A stretch of DNA of 64,000 nt from Artemia franciscana (GCF_032884065.1 NC_088875.1:42262291-42326290); one strand, 5' to 3'. Shown: positions 1-10,772, counted from the stretch's first letter. The notes: generated from the sequence alone by a model not told the origin. Numbers and translations are program-made.

Positions 1-1090
1 ATTTACCAAATACAAATAACTTTTCTTCGGTAAATGCTACCAAAACTTTTTGTTCTCTTTAAAGTCAGAAATTGAAACGAAAGTACTGATTCCCTCAAAT
101 GTCCTATATAATAGTCAAGGAAGGTGAAAGAAATTAAAAAAGATTTTCAGATCCGGCTAGTTAATAATGATGATAATAGTAATTTATTTATACCCCACTT
201 TTATACAAAACAAACGGAGTAAATTACACTAAAAAAGAAGAAAAATCAAACACACAGAAACATAGATAACTTAAACCTTAATCACAGACAAAAACACAAG
301 TATAATATTATGGTTTGGGCCTAGGGAGACAAAGGCATATCTTGTTAAACAAGCAATAAGCAACTCAAACTATTGGATAATGTTGGTAGCAATATACTTT
401 TCAATATTATGGGTACTACAAAATAAAGTGGGAAGGTATAGTAAAAATTTGCAATATCTAAAATAAACAATATGGTTCTAGCACAAATCATTCTTGGTCC
501 ATAATGAATACATTCCACTTAAAAACAAGACAGAAATGTCACACTTTGTGGAATACATCTTAGCTAAAGCTCGGCGTGAATGTTTTCCATGGTTAGGAAC
601 AATTTTCGCATATTCAATCTTCAACTTTTCTTTAAGATCTCTCAGAACCTGAAGTCGCAAAAAAAGGAAGTGTAGTAGTAGTAATACCAATTTATTAAAA
701 GAAAAAAAACAGAGACAAAATCAGTCAACGAGGGTATACTACTAACAAAAAAAAAAAACACTAGAAGAAAAAACATAACTAAAAAGAATTATAATCTATT
801 ATAAGCAGAAGGGTGAAACCAGGACCGAAAAAAAAATATATATAAATAATCATTCACAATTAAACAACATAATATTATGATCCCGAAGCAAAAAAAAAAA
901 AAAAAATAATAAGCGGTTAAAGTCAATTTTAATTTCATCTATATCAGTCTGTTTCGAAACAACATACATAATAGTACAAAGTGTTAATATAATATAAAGT
1001 ATATTCTTTTAAATAAAGTGTAAATTCTGTCCAACTTCTTTAAAAACGATACCTGAAACACAAGGGTCGTTTAATTAGAACAATTAGTAA
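1..1090. other. AT-rich sequence, no gene seen
   Basis: Very AT-rich with short A runs. The open frames are short and lack codon structure or recognisable motifs. I see no RNA gene and no repeat that I can match elsewhere in the window. Confidence 0.5.
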
Positions 1091-1099
1091 CTTTCTTTT

Positions 1100-1225
1100 A
1101 AAGTGTCAAAAACTTTAGAGTTAGGAGCGAATTGTTGAGAAGGGGGTAACCCCCCTCACATATGTAGTAATTTCTGATCGTTTCAAGTCTTAATGGTGCT
1201 CATTACTTTCTGTTAAAAAAGCTTC
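1100..1225 (+). repeat. Half copy of hairpin H1 of the 1.7-kb element
   Basis: The stretch reads through degenerate versions of the H1 right arm: a CTTTAG core, a GTTGAGAAGGGGG segment, CATATGTAGTAATTTCTG, then CGTTT and the TTACTTTCTGTTAAAAAA end. The left arm is missing or unrecognisable. It is a decayed fragment of the family seen intact near 23.8, 61.6 and 63.7 kb. Confidence 0.6.
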
Positions 1226-1589
1226 TTTTTATTTCTCATAATATTAAAAAAAATTCGTAACCAAAATTACTGAAAAATAAACGAACGGGGATTGACTGTA
1301 TAATATATGTACTGATAATCATTCTTGAAAGTCTTAGAAATATTAGATTTAATAAACTAAAAAAAGAGAAAACATTTAAACTGTAGGTGGCTTTCAGTAA
1401 TATATAAATTATGTCCTGGTCTTTAGGAGGCTTCAGTCCTACTCATCTTAAATGCCCTCACTAGTTCTTGAAATATTGCTGTAACATTTTATTGACAATC
1501 ACCATGTGCAAAATACCCTATTCCAGTTCTTTCCTGCCTGTTTATCTTGGCGACCCGGATCTAAATAAAGGATTTTATTTTATTCAGTA

Positions 1590-1770
1590 CCTTTTGGTTG
1601 GTTCAAAGTCCACCTCAATGTGCACTGAAAGCTTCACCTTAGTAATCCCACGTTTTTGGGATATAACTGTCACGCACTTTAAATAATCTGTATCAGCATG
1701 ATGTATTAGTTCAACATCCTCCTCAACATTCCCTGATAGTTTTACTGTGATACCTTTAATTTCGTTAGCA
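1590..1770 (+). repeat. Degenerate dispersed repeat (family D), copy 1
   Basis: It contains phrases such as CTGAAAGCTTCACCTTAGTA, ACATCCTCCTCAACATTCCC and a cis-ordered TGATACCTTTAAT, which recur in the same order near 7250-7640 and 53560-53720. The unit seems to be internally repetitive with a period near 100-150 bases, but the copies are heavily diverged. Confidence 0.5.
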
Positions 1771-1935
1771 CTAGTAGTAACTAATAGTAGTCGTAGTTGC
1801 AGTATCAGTAGCAGTTGTGCCAGTTATAGTTGTAATAGCAATAGTAGTAGTAATAGTCGTTGTAGCATGCTCTTAGTAGTAGTCGCACTTGCAGATGCAG
1901 TAGCAGTAGTATCAGTTGTAGCAGTAGTAGCTTGC
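1771..1935 (+). repeat. Degenerate GTA/GCA trinucleotide tract
   Basis: About 165 bases are built from imperfect TAGTAG, CAGTAG and TCGTAG triplets. It directly follows the family D repeat. A related (AGT)n tract also follows family D at about 7600, so the triplet run seems to belong to that repeat. The serine-rich and alanine/valine-rich readings in different frames are artefacts of the triplet repeat. Confidence 0.75.
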
Positions 1936-2685
1936 CTTAGTGGCTTTTCCATCGGTTGGAAACCTGCAGGCCGCATACCACTCACTAGCCGTCTCGGTGG
2001 AGCCCGCAAGATCCTCGCCGCAACTCACTTGATGGACCATATTACACACCAAACCAATAAACAACGGAGTGAAAGGGGCACCATCTAGGAATTCTCCAAA
2101 AAATCCTTAAATGCCATCTAGCACAGTTAGTTTCACGTTGAACCATCCAGACCAATTATTTTGGTTATTTTACCATTTTTATTTTTGAGTAAACCTGCCT
2201 CAAAGTTTGGAAAATATCCCCTAAAAAAATATTTTAGTTTATTAGAATTTAGAGCTTGTGGTATTTAAGGAAAGCGCAATTATCTGGTCATGTTGTGTGG
2301 TCATCTTGTTGCAAAATATTCAGAAGAAAGAAAAATAACGCTGGATCTTATAGATGGTTGTCATCTGGCATATAGTAGAACAGAAAAGAAAGATACTCAG
2401 TGGGACATCTTCAGTATAACTTTTTTTTTTAATGTCAGTCAGTGCAAGTAAAGTTTTTAGTATTTTGGTCAAATGTCTCGTTAATTTGAATCGGAAAAAA
2501 ATACCTCTCTCTGGCCTAATACCTCTCTTGAAGCAAATACTCAAAAGCAATTACCCAATACCTCAAAAATACCTCTATTAAAGCAGCAAAGTGGATGCAG
2601 CTTCGCCCGGAAATATTCACGACAGACTAAAAAAAAAACTTGTCTGTGGTCCTTTTCAACTGCCTCTGTCGCGCTTCCACAAATT
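1936..2685. other. No gene seen
   Basis: The first 150 bases are GC-richer than their surroundings and the rest is AT-rich. I recognise no coding motif, RNA or repeat. Confidence 0.4.
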
Positions 2686-2687
2686 CT

Positions 2688-2812
2688 AATATATTCTATA
2701 TCTTCTATATTCTATATTCCTCTATATTCTATGATCTAGATCTATATAAATCTATATATTTTTCTATATCTTTTCACAAATTTATTTTGTCTATATATGT
2801 TCTATATATTTA
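2688..2812. repeat. TATATTC-type low-complexity tract
   Basis: Imperfect reiterations of TCTATAT and TATATTC lie immediately beside the 3' end of the Helitron derivative. Confidence 0.7.
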
Positions 2813-2815
2813 TCA

Positions 2816-3491
2816 CTAGCTGTTGGGGTGGCGCAAAGCGCCACCCCAACACCTAATTGGTGGGGCCACTTCGTGCCCCCCAAGCCCTCTCGCGCGCGTA
2901 AGTCGTTACGCACCATTGTAGTCGTGTCCCTGTGTCCCACCTGTGAATATAGATAGATATATAAATTTATGTTTTTAACTGCGTAAAACCTGCGAATATA
3001 CAACATTCTTCGCTGTCCCATTGTCTGTGCATATAAATACATGGTCAGGTTTATCGACTTTTTAACATGCAACATATAATTGTACATGGGAAAAACAATC
3101 CGTATTCAGATCTATACCTCATTATTCTAATGATTGAGCTTTGTTGATGGTGGTTGCTAATCGAACATTCCCTGTGTCCCGGTCGTCATTTATACATCTC
3201 CCCTGTGCCACCCGGCGTCCCCGCTGTAGTTGTGTCCCTATGTCCCGATCGCCATTTATACTCTCTGTGTCCCGGTGTCCCAGTCTGTAATTTCTCTTTG
3301 AGTGTCCCGGTCATCATTTATATTCCCTGTGTCCCGGTGTCCCGCTCATCATTTGTGTCCCGGTCTGTAATTTCGTCAGTCGACGAACATGACGTGAGTC
3401 GACAAACGACTTCATGACGGCATAATGCTCAATCCTTATAATGACGTCAGTCAACACACAAACAAACAACTTATTTTTATATGTATATAGA
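2816..3491 (-). mobile_element. Helitron derivative, copy A (minus strand)
   Basis: Read on the minus strand, the element starts with TC (TCTATATACATATAAAAATA) after an A and ends with CTAG followed by T. This is the Helitron pattern of 5'-TC, 3'-CTRR and insertion between A and T. Next to the 3' end is a perfect 14-bp stem (2821-2834 with 2838-2851, AAA loop), the expected terminal hairpin. The interior holds a tandem array of phrases like GACCGGGACACCGGGACACA and a remnant of the Helitron helicase end. Copy B at 47540-48408 shares both ends, the array and the helicase remnant. With no complete Rep/helicase it must be non-autonomous. Confidence 0.88.
2975..3170 (-). pseudogene. Remnant of Helitron PIF1-like helicase C-terminus
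   Basis: On the minus strand this reads as the helicase C-terminal end: a TINKAQ segment, then GIDLNTDCFS, then a QLYVAC block matching the HGQLYVACSRV signature of Helitron and PIF1-family helicases, ending ...NVVYSQVLRS and stop. Damage is visible. The GQ after TINKAQ is missing, two stops follow the SLE residues, the signature H-G is H-V, and the CSRV arginine region contains a stop. Only about 60 codons of a protein normally well over 1000 residues remain. It is a passenger sequence inside the non-autonomous Helitron. Confidence 0.85.
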
Positions 3492-3780
3492 TTGTCTATA
3501 TCTGCTTGATACAGGCCTAAATAATAATTTATATCGACTCTGCTTTTTTCTGTTTTATAAATTGCCTCTGTTTTTAGGCCATGATTTCTCTTTTAAATAT
3601 TCATAGAAGTTTGATAAAATTAGGAGTGGGCCAAACTTTAGTTTTATATTTTTTTTTGCCACATAACATTGAGCCTTTGATTGTTTTTATTTATTATATT
3701 TTATTGGTCGTTCAGGGTCTCCTCAAATGAAAAGGTGGATTTCAATTTCACGGACAACGTGGTTTCGAATGTCATTTTTT

Positions 3781-4205
3781 TTGCCACTCAACTCTAAAGG
3801 GTTTATATAACCTTTGGGTTATATAACCCAATGACGTTTTGCAAGGATTTATGTCCTATATGGATTATAGAACCTATAGAATCATGGGCTACGCTAGGGG
3901 GAAGCCGGGCGAGAAACCGAACCGCTCTTAGTACTTGTCTCGTTACCCCACGGAAAACATCCTTTTTGCCACTCAACTCTAAAGGGTTTATATAACCTTT
4001 GGGAATATCTTTTCTATCGCCCATGAAAATCCCATTTTTTTTTTTAAATGAAAGACAAACCCAATGACGTTTTGCAAGGATTTATGTCCTATATGATTTA
4101 TAGAACCTATAGAATCATGGGCTACGCTAGGGGGAAGCCGGGCGAGAAACCAAACCGCTCTTAGCACTTGTCTCGTTACCCCACGGAAAACATCCTTTTG
4201 CCCCT
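3781..4205 (+). repeat. Direct duplication of a GC-richer dispersed unit
   Basis: Two copies of one unit lie in tandem. ACTCAACTCTAAAGGGTTTA occurs at about 3786 and 3970. The block from CAATGACGTTTTGCAAGG to the GTTACCCCACGGAAAACATCC end occurs at about 3829 and 4061. The second copy carries about 47 extra bases between the two shared blocks, so the first copy has a deletion or the second an insertion. The GC-rich core (GGGGGAAGCCGGGCGAGAAACC) is nearly identical in both. I do not recognise the family. Confidence 0.8.
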
Positions 4206-4436
4206 CTTATACTGTCTTGTGTTTTCATGTATTGGACCCATGTATCCATTTATTGGACTGAAAAATTACTATTTATTTTCAGTTATTATGATATTATTAA
4301 TCAAATTTTAATCGTGGAGCAAAAGCGACTTATGCTAAAAATTTAAGTTCTGGTCATTTTAGTGCTGGGCCCTTGGGCTATTTTTCATTTTTTCATGAAA
4401 TATTGACATTTTGCAGCCGTTTCTATTCTTCTAGAT

Positions 4437-4472
4437 ATTTTGTCATTTATGGTTCTCCATAAATGACAAAAT
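4437..4472. other. Perfect 16-bp hairpin
   Basis: ATTTTGTCATTTATGG is followed by a TTCT loop and its exact reverse complement. No coding context is visible. Confidence 0.85.
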
Positions 4473-4526
4473 GTCTATTTGCAACTTTGTTGTCACTTTG
4501 TAACTTTTTTTTATTCTTTTTGTGAG

Positions 4527-4721
4527 CCAAATCTTTGAATGATCAAAGGAAGAAAACACGGCTGCGAAATATAAAAGCTGAAGAGAAGAATTCTGCATTA
4601 CCAAAGACATCTGTAGCCATTGCTGATTATTTCAGTGAAGAAAAAGTAGAAGTAACTTTTGATATCTCACGAACTTGTATTAAAAGCATAACTGAGCCGG
4701 GTGAGTCGGAGGTTAAAGAAG
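4527..4721 (+). CDS. Possible internal coding exon (weak)
   Basis: An open frame of about 64 codons is bounded by plausible splice sites: a pyrimidine-rich tract ending TTTTTGTGAG on the left and AAGAAG|GTGAGT on the right. The translation begins KSLNDQRKKTRLRNIKAEEK and later contains ADYFSEEK. The basic, lysine-rich start followed by an I-x-D/A-Y-F phrase loosely resembles the N-terminus of hAT-derived proteins (a run of K/R, then 'I..YF'), but this is only an impression. No ATG opens the frame; the first in-frame initiator-like codon is TTG at 4535. It could be a host exon, a domesticated transposase exon or chance. Confidence 0.22.
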
Positions 4722-4864
4722 GTGAGTGATTTGATGTTAGCATCTGCAGCTCAACAAGTCATAGGGTAAAAATGTACTTGAAATAGGCAAAAATGTAATT
4801 CAATGCAGAAGGACGAATTATCTAGAAAATAAGACCTGGCAATCAGAGAGGTTGGGGAAAAAAC

Positions 4865-4968
4865 TAGACCTACGTTGCCCGGGCAACGTGAAGTGTTGCG
4901 GCAGCCTTTGTACGGCGTCGCCGACTAAAGTGTTGCGAGAGAAACACTTTGGTTTTATTTCTTCGCTA
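4865..4968 (+). repeat. GC-rich repeat with palindromes, left copy
   Basis: It contains the perfect palindrome GTTGCCCGGGCAAC, GTGTTGCGGCAGCC, and then GTGTTGCGAGAG followed by AACACTTTGGTTTT. The last segment folds on itself (GTGTTGC / GCAACAC type) and recurs inverted at 7117-7143. The GC content contrasts sharply with the AT-rich flanks. Confidence 0.65.
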
Positions 4969-4971
4969 TCG

Positions 4972-5592
4972 ATCAGTAATCACATGATCAAAGACTAATC
5001 CTCAGCGTTGAAAAAAAAACAACAAAATAGTATTGAAAAAAGGGACTAAATTGACTTTGGAGCCAGTTCAACTTTATCCTTTTTAATCGTAGACATCGTG
5101 ACGGATGAAAACTCGGAAAAATATCTTATATAACCTAGTTGGTATCATAAAGCTAACCCTAACTTTTCAGGATCAAAATACCATAGATGACATTCTATTA
5201 ATTATTACGAAACTATCTCATTGTTTTATATTCTCGTTTGTGCTTGTTTCTTCACTATCGGTTAAATGATGAAGTTGTCAGCCTATCGAAATTTTTAAAA
5301 CGGTATATTCAAACAAGAACGCAATCAGTTATCACATGACCAAAGGCTATTCCTCAGCGTTAAAAAAACAACAACTACAAAATAATATCGAAAGAAGGGA
5401 CTAAATTGACATTGCAGCCAGTTGAACTTTGTCCTTTTCAATCATAGACATCGCGATGGATGAATACTTGGAACAATATCTTATATGATCTAGTTGATGT
5501 TATAAAGCTATGCGTAACTTTTCAGGATTAAAATACCATAGGTGACACTAATTATTACGAAACTACCTCATTGTTTTACGTTATTGTTTGTA
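4972..5592 (+). repeat. Two tandem diverged units of about 345 bp
   Basis: The block starting ATCAGTAATCACATGATCAAAG and containing GGGACTAAATTGAC, ATCGTAGACATCGTG and TTATTACGAAACTATCTCATTG is repeated from about 5318 with many substitutions and small indels. No frame stays open through either unit. Confidence 0.8.
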
Positions 5593-5670
5593 CCCGTTGC
5601 ATAAACGCTTAATTCCGTCAGATTTAAAGAGATCGAATACAATGTGCACCGATTTGTACAAATTTCTAGC

Positions 5671-6285
5671 CCAAAGTGAATAAATACTTACTTACAAGTC
5701 CCTCTCCCGTGATAGACATTAAGCTCACCGGAAACAAATAAATGGGTACACCAACTAGCAAAAGGTGCAAACCCCTCATCGCTGAAGATGATTGTAGCCC
5801 AACAGCCAATTATTACTTACAAGTCCCCTACATGTCTTACCACTGGAACCAAATTGGTTTAACCATCAAATACCCCGAAAACAAATAATAGGTACACCAA
5901 ATAGCAAAAGTGGCAAACCCCTCATTGCCGAAGATGATTATGAGCTAACAGCCGTTTCTCGCCCAAAGTGAACCGATTCTTACTTATAAGTCCCTCTCCC
6001 GTGATGGGCATCAAGTTCACCGTTAAAAAATAAATGGGTACATCAACTATCATAGTTGCAAACCCCTCATCGCTGAAGTTGACTGTAGTCTAACAGCAGA
6101 TTATTACTTACAAGTCTCCTAAATGTCTTACCACTGGAACCAAATTGGTTATACCATCAAATACACTGGAAACAAATAATAGATACACCAACTAGCAAAA
6201 GTTACTAACCACTCATTGCCGAAGGTGATTATTACCTAAAAACTGACTGTTTCTTACAAGTCCTCTATACGTCTCACAATCTGTA
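5671..6285 (+). repeat. Higher-order tandem repeat, 292-bp period
   Basis: CCAAAGTGAA starts at 5671 and again at 5963, a spacing of 292 bp. Each long unit has two related subunits of about 140-150 bp. Shared phrases are TTACAAGTCCC, AAATGGGTACACCAACTAGC and CAAACCCCTCATCGC. The array holds about two long units. Confidence 0.8.
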
Positions 6286-6289
6286 TCGG

Positions 6290-7110
6290 CCTAGATTTCG
6301 TTTCAGTGTGTACCTTACTACTGAAGTTGTCAACCCCTTGAAAGTTTCAATCTGGTATACCTCATGAAGGAATTTTTGTACCAAAAAATAGATGTCATTT
6401 GCTTTGATCAGCTCATCAAGAGCTATCGATTGTCGTCGAAAAAAAAATTCTATCTGTCTTAGCTCAAAAGTTGATTTTTTTTTTTTGCCGTAGGCCAACT
6501 TCTAACGTCACCACTTAGAAAGGAGCAAAGGATAAGCTCCAATTTCTTTAGCAATGAGAGAACTTTTAAAGTTTATTAGGCACATCTGATACCATTTCTC
6601 TACCGCAATCCCAAGTCCGAAAAACCGAATGATAAACTCGGCTGAAATCACTGGGAAAATGCCACATTTTTGCTTCTGTAAATTTTTCTATTTATCACTC
6701 AAAGAAAATATATTGGCCGTGGGGCCGGGTAAATGCCGCATATATTTAACACTTATAGATTTTAGTCCATCTTCAATTTGAAAGTGGTGCCTTCCTGCTT
6801 GCCTGCTAAAACGGAGCTTTCCACTTGAAAGCAGAAACATAGTTTGATGAAACGAAAGCTTGGCTGCACAACTCCTCTCTGACATAGGCTATATAACTTC
6901 ACTTCACTTCGCACACCTTAGGCTCTGGCTCGTGGACAAGCAAAAACCATCCTTTTTGGCCCCAGGCAAGAGTTCTGCGGAGCTTTCCAAAATGTAATGT
7001 TATATTCATCAATCCGGCCTGAGGTCCACATTTCCTGTAAAAACCGGACAGGTTAGACCCTTACCAGTTTCTAGGAATAAGCTGAGATCGGCGGCATAGG
7101 AAAAAAAAAC
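6290..7110. other. No gene seen
   Basis: Open frames up to 74 codons exist on the minus strand, but none shows recognisable motifs or convincing splice sites. Composition is less AT-rich around 6890-7100. Confidence 0.35.
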
Positions 7111-7116
7111 CGGGAC

Positions 7117-7143
7117 AAAACCAAAGTGTTGCTCTCGCAACAC
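7117..7143 (-). repeat. Inverted counterpart of the 4941-4968 hairpin
   Basis: Reverse-complemented, this reads GTGTTGCGAGAGCAACAC then TTTGGTTTT. It matches 4941-4968 with one change. The segment alone forms a 7-bp stem with a GAGA loop. It may mark the other end of a 2.2-kb unit or be an independent copy. Confidence 0.6.
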
Positions 7144-7199
7144 AAATATAATGGAATATCATATTGTAAAGGCGAACTTAACGTGGGAGCAGTCGGACG

Positions 7200-7640
7200 C
7201 GATGGAGAGGTTTAATTTCGGGCATTGTTTGTAAGTTTCAACTTAATGCTGTAAGTATACCCTTTTGACAATCTACACGCTTATAGCGCACTGATTATGG
7301 TTTAACACCACTAAATGTTCCCTGAAAGCTTCAGCTTACTACCCTTGGCTCCAATAGCATCAATATCGTAGTGGTGGCAGTAGTATTAATAATAGCATGC
7401 ACATGGCATCTTCTGTTTTTTTCAACATCCCCCACAACACATACTGAAAGTTTCAACTTGATACCCTAAACAGTTCCTGGGACATTGCTCATACGTCCTT
7501 TTGACAACTTGCTTGCACACAGTGTGTTTTGATTCAATTTAATATCCTCTCAAAATTCCCTGAAAATTTCTCCTTAATAGCCTTAGCTTTAGCAGTAGTA
7601 GTAGTAGCAGCAGGAATAGTCAATAGCAGTAATAATAGGC
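7200..7640 (+). repeat. Degenerate dispersed repeat (family D), copy 2
   Basis: It shares ordered phrases with 1590-1770 and 53560-53720: TGTAAGTATACCCTTTTGAC, CTGAAAGTTTCAACTTGATA, CCTGGGACATTGCTCATACG, then an (AGT)n-like run near 7590-7610. The phrases repeat inside the copy, so the unit is itself a degenerate tandem repeat. Confidence 0.6.
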
Positions 7641-8095
7641 CTTGGAGCCTTAGTTTTTTGACCTTAGGACTATTTTGAATGAAATAATTATCTCAAAATT
7701 TGATCGGAAAAAGATTATGGGGGTGGTTGCCTGCTGATAACTTTTAAATTCCAAAAAGGACACCGTAACTTTCGATTTCCATTTGATTGAGCCTCCTCCA
7801 AAGTTTATAAGACCACCTATTTGCATAACTTAGAAGGGGCAGCTTGCATAATTTACAACGCTTTCTTCCGGGACTGGAAGGGCGATGTTAACCCCAGAGG
7901 CACGGCTGTTTGACCTTTGGACTATTTTAAACAAATGGCTTTCTAGAAATTTTTGATCGGATGCGTTTGGGGGAAAACCCAGGCGGTGGGAGGCTGGCTG
8001 CCCCCCAATAGTTTTGACACATTTAAAAAGGGCAGTAGAGCTTTTAATTTCCAATTGAATGAGCCCCCTGTGAAGTTTGTACAACCACCCTTTCT
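7640..8095 (+). repeat. Two diverged modules akin to the 1.7-kb element's internal module
   Basis: Two related modules occur, at about 7660 and 7910. Each has the order 'GACTATTTT...A(A)TGGCT or equivalent', TTTGATCGGA, a G-rich block, GTTGCC or GCTGCCC, AAAAAGG, CTTTTAATTTCCA and TTGAATGAGCC. The same order occurs twice inside every copy of the 1.7-kb hairpin element, so these look like distant relatives. Confidence 0.55.
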
Positions 8096-8399
8096 ATATG
8101 AAGTACCTCTGGGAAAAAAAACAAATAAATAATAATACATTAAAGTCTTATGGCCATTTACTATAGATGAAACCAAAGCTTTGCCTCTGACTTAAACAGG
8201 TGAGCAGAACTTTCAATTTCCATTCTAATAAACACCCAAAATTATCCAGAGGAAAAATGGGGGGGGGATTTATCTGAGAGGCGGGAATTTTCCAGGGAAA
8301 AACATCTAGCACCAACTAAATATCACAAATTTCGGGATAAGAGCATTTTGCTTTGCTGTATAGGCTTGTACATATCTGAAATATTGTCCCCATCTAAAT

Positions 8400-8605
8400 A
8401 TCACAAAATAATCCATCACATCCATCATCCATATCACAAAATCCATCACAAAATAATACAGCTTTGAATGTCCAACTCACTATAAAAGTCTTTCTAGCTT
8501 TAAAAGGTCACTATAAAAGGTCTTTTAGCACTATAAAGGTCACATCCATATCACAAAATAATCCAGCTTTGAATATCCAATTCACTATAAAAAGCTTTTT
8601 AACTT
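8400..8605 (+). repeat. Local tandem duplications
   Basis: CAGCTTTGAATGTCCAACTC followed by CACTATAAAAG recurs about 112 bp downstream. Short CATCCATATCACAAAAT units are reiterated between them. Confidence 0.75.
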
Positions 8606-8609
8606 GTGT

Positions 8610-9139
8610 GATTGTATCATGATTAAAATAGTTTACCGCAATTTTCATAATCAGTTCAAGTTTCATCCCTTGTCCGTGATCTGCTGAAAAATCCCAAACT
8701 GGGTTGAGTTTATTTGGAATCTTTTAGAAATGTCTCCCTATGTAACTAAATCCTACAACTAATCTAAGAAATACTAAGAAATTCTAAATTTCATCCTTAG
8801 TGGTTATTTCCTATTTTCGTTTTGAGTCACTTCACAGACTTCATCTATAATACTTGAGAGATGACGCTACGGGTGGTGCTGATTCGCATGTTTGAGATTC
8901 ATGATCAAGTGTAAATTTGTTCAATTGCTTTTAATTAACAAGAAGCTTGCAAAACTTTTCACTTTATGGGTAATTAACCCATAGTATTATTTACAAAATA
9001 AGCCTAAAGATTAAACAAAGTGACTCGGCATTTTCAGGAACTTAAATTGTTCCTACAAGATTACACTGCAGTTTCTTGGTGGTCTCTAAATGTTGAAATA
9101 AACAAATAGCAGTGTTATCAATTGTGGTTAGAAAAGTAG
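8610..9139. other. No gene seen
   Basis: AT-rich sequence with no recognisable coding, RNA or repeat signature. Confidence 0.4.
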
Positions 9140-9335
9140 ATTAAGTATAGATGCCCCCCTCCTCTCTCCCTAGATTTTGAGAAACACCTTTTATTAGTAT
9201 ATTTTACTTATAATACTTTTTTGGTATTTTTCTCGGAGAGAGACAAAATTAGCCCCTCTAGATTTTGAAAAATTTACCCCCCCCCCCAGAAACAAGATTT
9301 CGTAAATTGAAATCACTGCATGAAAGGAAGATTTT
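9140..9335 (+). repeat. C-run repeat (family C), copy
   Basis: It has the family layout: GCCCCCCTCC, CTAGATTTTGAGAAACACC, TACTTTTTTGGTATTTTTCTC, a second CCCCTCTAGATTTTGAAAAA, and a C run before CAGAAAC...TTTCGTAAA. Related copies lie at 16560-16700, 22012-22195, 29245-29430, 32085-32275, 52545-52745 and 59500-59945. Confidence 0.65.
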
Positions 9336-10130
9336 TTCTATAAACAAAACAATCAAAAAATCCTAATGTTCGACGGAAAAGATTTGCGGTTTAATGGCAT
9401 GGATTAGACGCTTACACTTAAAGGTCTATTGGTCTCAATAGACAGGGGTAGACTCACTGTCAAAAGATACACAGGGATATGCATCTCGGGCCATACATCC
9501 AGGGTGCTTCCACTTTCTACATCGATGTTTCTAACCCGACTGCTTTTGTATCTCAAGCCTCTTAGTGTACAGATAATTTTCAAACGAGTCTTCCGTTGGG
9601 ATTCTAATTTGGGATGGGTATAATCTAATTGAAGGAGGGGTTCAGCTCACCCTCTTTTCAAATCTCAGGACTATTTATAATAATCAATATGAGCTTTAAT
9701 CCAGTTTATGTGCCCTAATGCAAATAATATTTTAACAAAATTTGAATTCAATTACATTAAGAATATTTCTACCTACTAGCTTATAGTTTAACTGCTTATA
9801 GTTTAATTATAGCTTAACGTTTTCGCACTAGCTTATAGTTTAACTGCCCCCCTCAGTGCCTACACATGTAAATAATTCATACGAGTATAGAGGGGTGCAG
9901 ACAACCTATCAATATGTATACGGGGGGGGGGAGCAAATTTGTCGTTTTTCAATTGTTTGATTGTTTTCAATTATAATTGTTGTTTGTTTGATTATAATTC
10001 AATTATTTTGCCTGATAATACAGTACATGTTAAATATCCCGACCATGCTCGAGAAGTTTGATCTGTAAGATCTGAGAAAAACCGGTCTTTATTTCTGTAC
10101 TAGTTTACATTTAGCTTAGTCTCATTGAGA
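9336..10130. other. No gene; small local duplication
   Basis: A 64-codon plus-strand frame at 9429-9623 has no recognisable motif. CACTAGCTTATAGTTTAACTG-like units repeat at 9775-9850, and a G8 run lies near 9923. Nothing else is recognised. Confidence 0.4.
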
Positions 10131-10136
10131 AACAAA

Positions 10137-10640
10137 ATAATTTTTCTTAACTGAATGTAAGGAGTGACATTAAAACTTAAAATGAACAGAAATTACTCTG
10201 AAAGGGGCTGTTCCCTCCTCAACACCCACTCTTTACGCTCAAGTTTGGCTCTTTCTCTTAATTCTACTTTATAAAACAGTAAAGAACTTTAGCGTAAAGA
10301 GCGGGTCGTTGAGGAGGGAACATCCTTTTTCATATACGGAGTAATTTTTTCGTTTTAAGTTTTAATGTCGCTCCTTACTTTCAGTTAATTTTTTTTTTAA
10401 TTTCTGAACGTTTTTGAAATAATGCATGCTTGATTTTGGCTCTCCGCATATGAATAATTAGAAAGAATTTTGCATAATTTTTTTTTTTTTTTTTTGGCTG
10501 AATGGCTTTCTCTTAGTTTGGATCGGACGATTTTGAGAAAAAAGGGGTAGTGGAGGAGGTCTAGTTGCCCTCCAATTTTTGGTTACTTAAAAAGGCAACC
10601 AGAACTTTTAACTTGTATACCTCTTTTTATACTTTGTTGC
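10137..10640 (+). repeat. Truncated copy of the 1.7-kb hairpin element (family A)
   Basis: Hairpin H1 is complete: AACTGAATGTAAGGAGTGAC, then the left arm, and the inverted right arm through TTACTTTCAGTTAATTTT. It is followed by the first internal module (GGCTCTCCGCATATGAATAA, AATGGCTTTCTC, GTTGCCCTCCAATTTTTGG, ACTTAAAAAGGCAACCAGAA). The copy stops just before the second hairpin, near a long A tract. Confidence 0.85.
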
Positions 10641-10699
10641 GAAGGTAGATTGTTTACATTCCAGTTATCCGCGCTAGACTGGCAACGGCAAAAACACAC

Positions 10700-10702
<3 letters not shown>

Positions 10703-10772
<70 letters not shown>
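10703..10772 (+). repeat. Uninterrupted A tract, 70 bases
   Basis: A single A homopolymer. Its real length is uncertain because such tracts are unstable and error-prone in assembly. No LINE reading frame precedes it, so it is not obviously a poly(A) tail. Confidence 0.9.

Noticed and set aside
1747..2088. 113-codon serine/valine-rich frame
   Set aside because: Produced by the degenerate GTA/GCA triplet tract. It shows no domain and continues into unrelated sequence.
10703..10772. Poly(A) tail of a retrotransposed gene
   Set aside because: No reading frame or transcript-like sequence precedes it and no target duplication is seen. Homopolymer expansion is the simpler reading, as also shown for the T tract at 50268.
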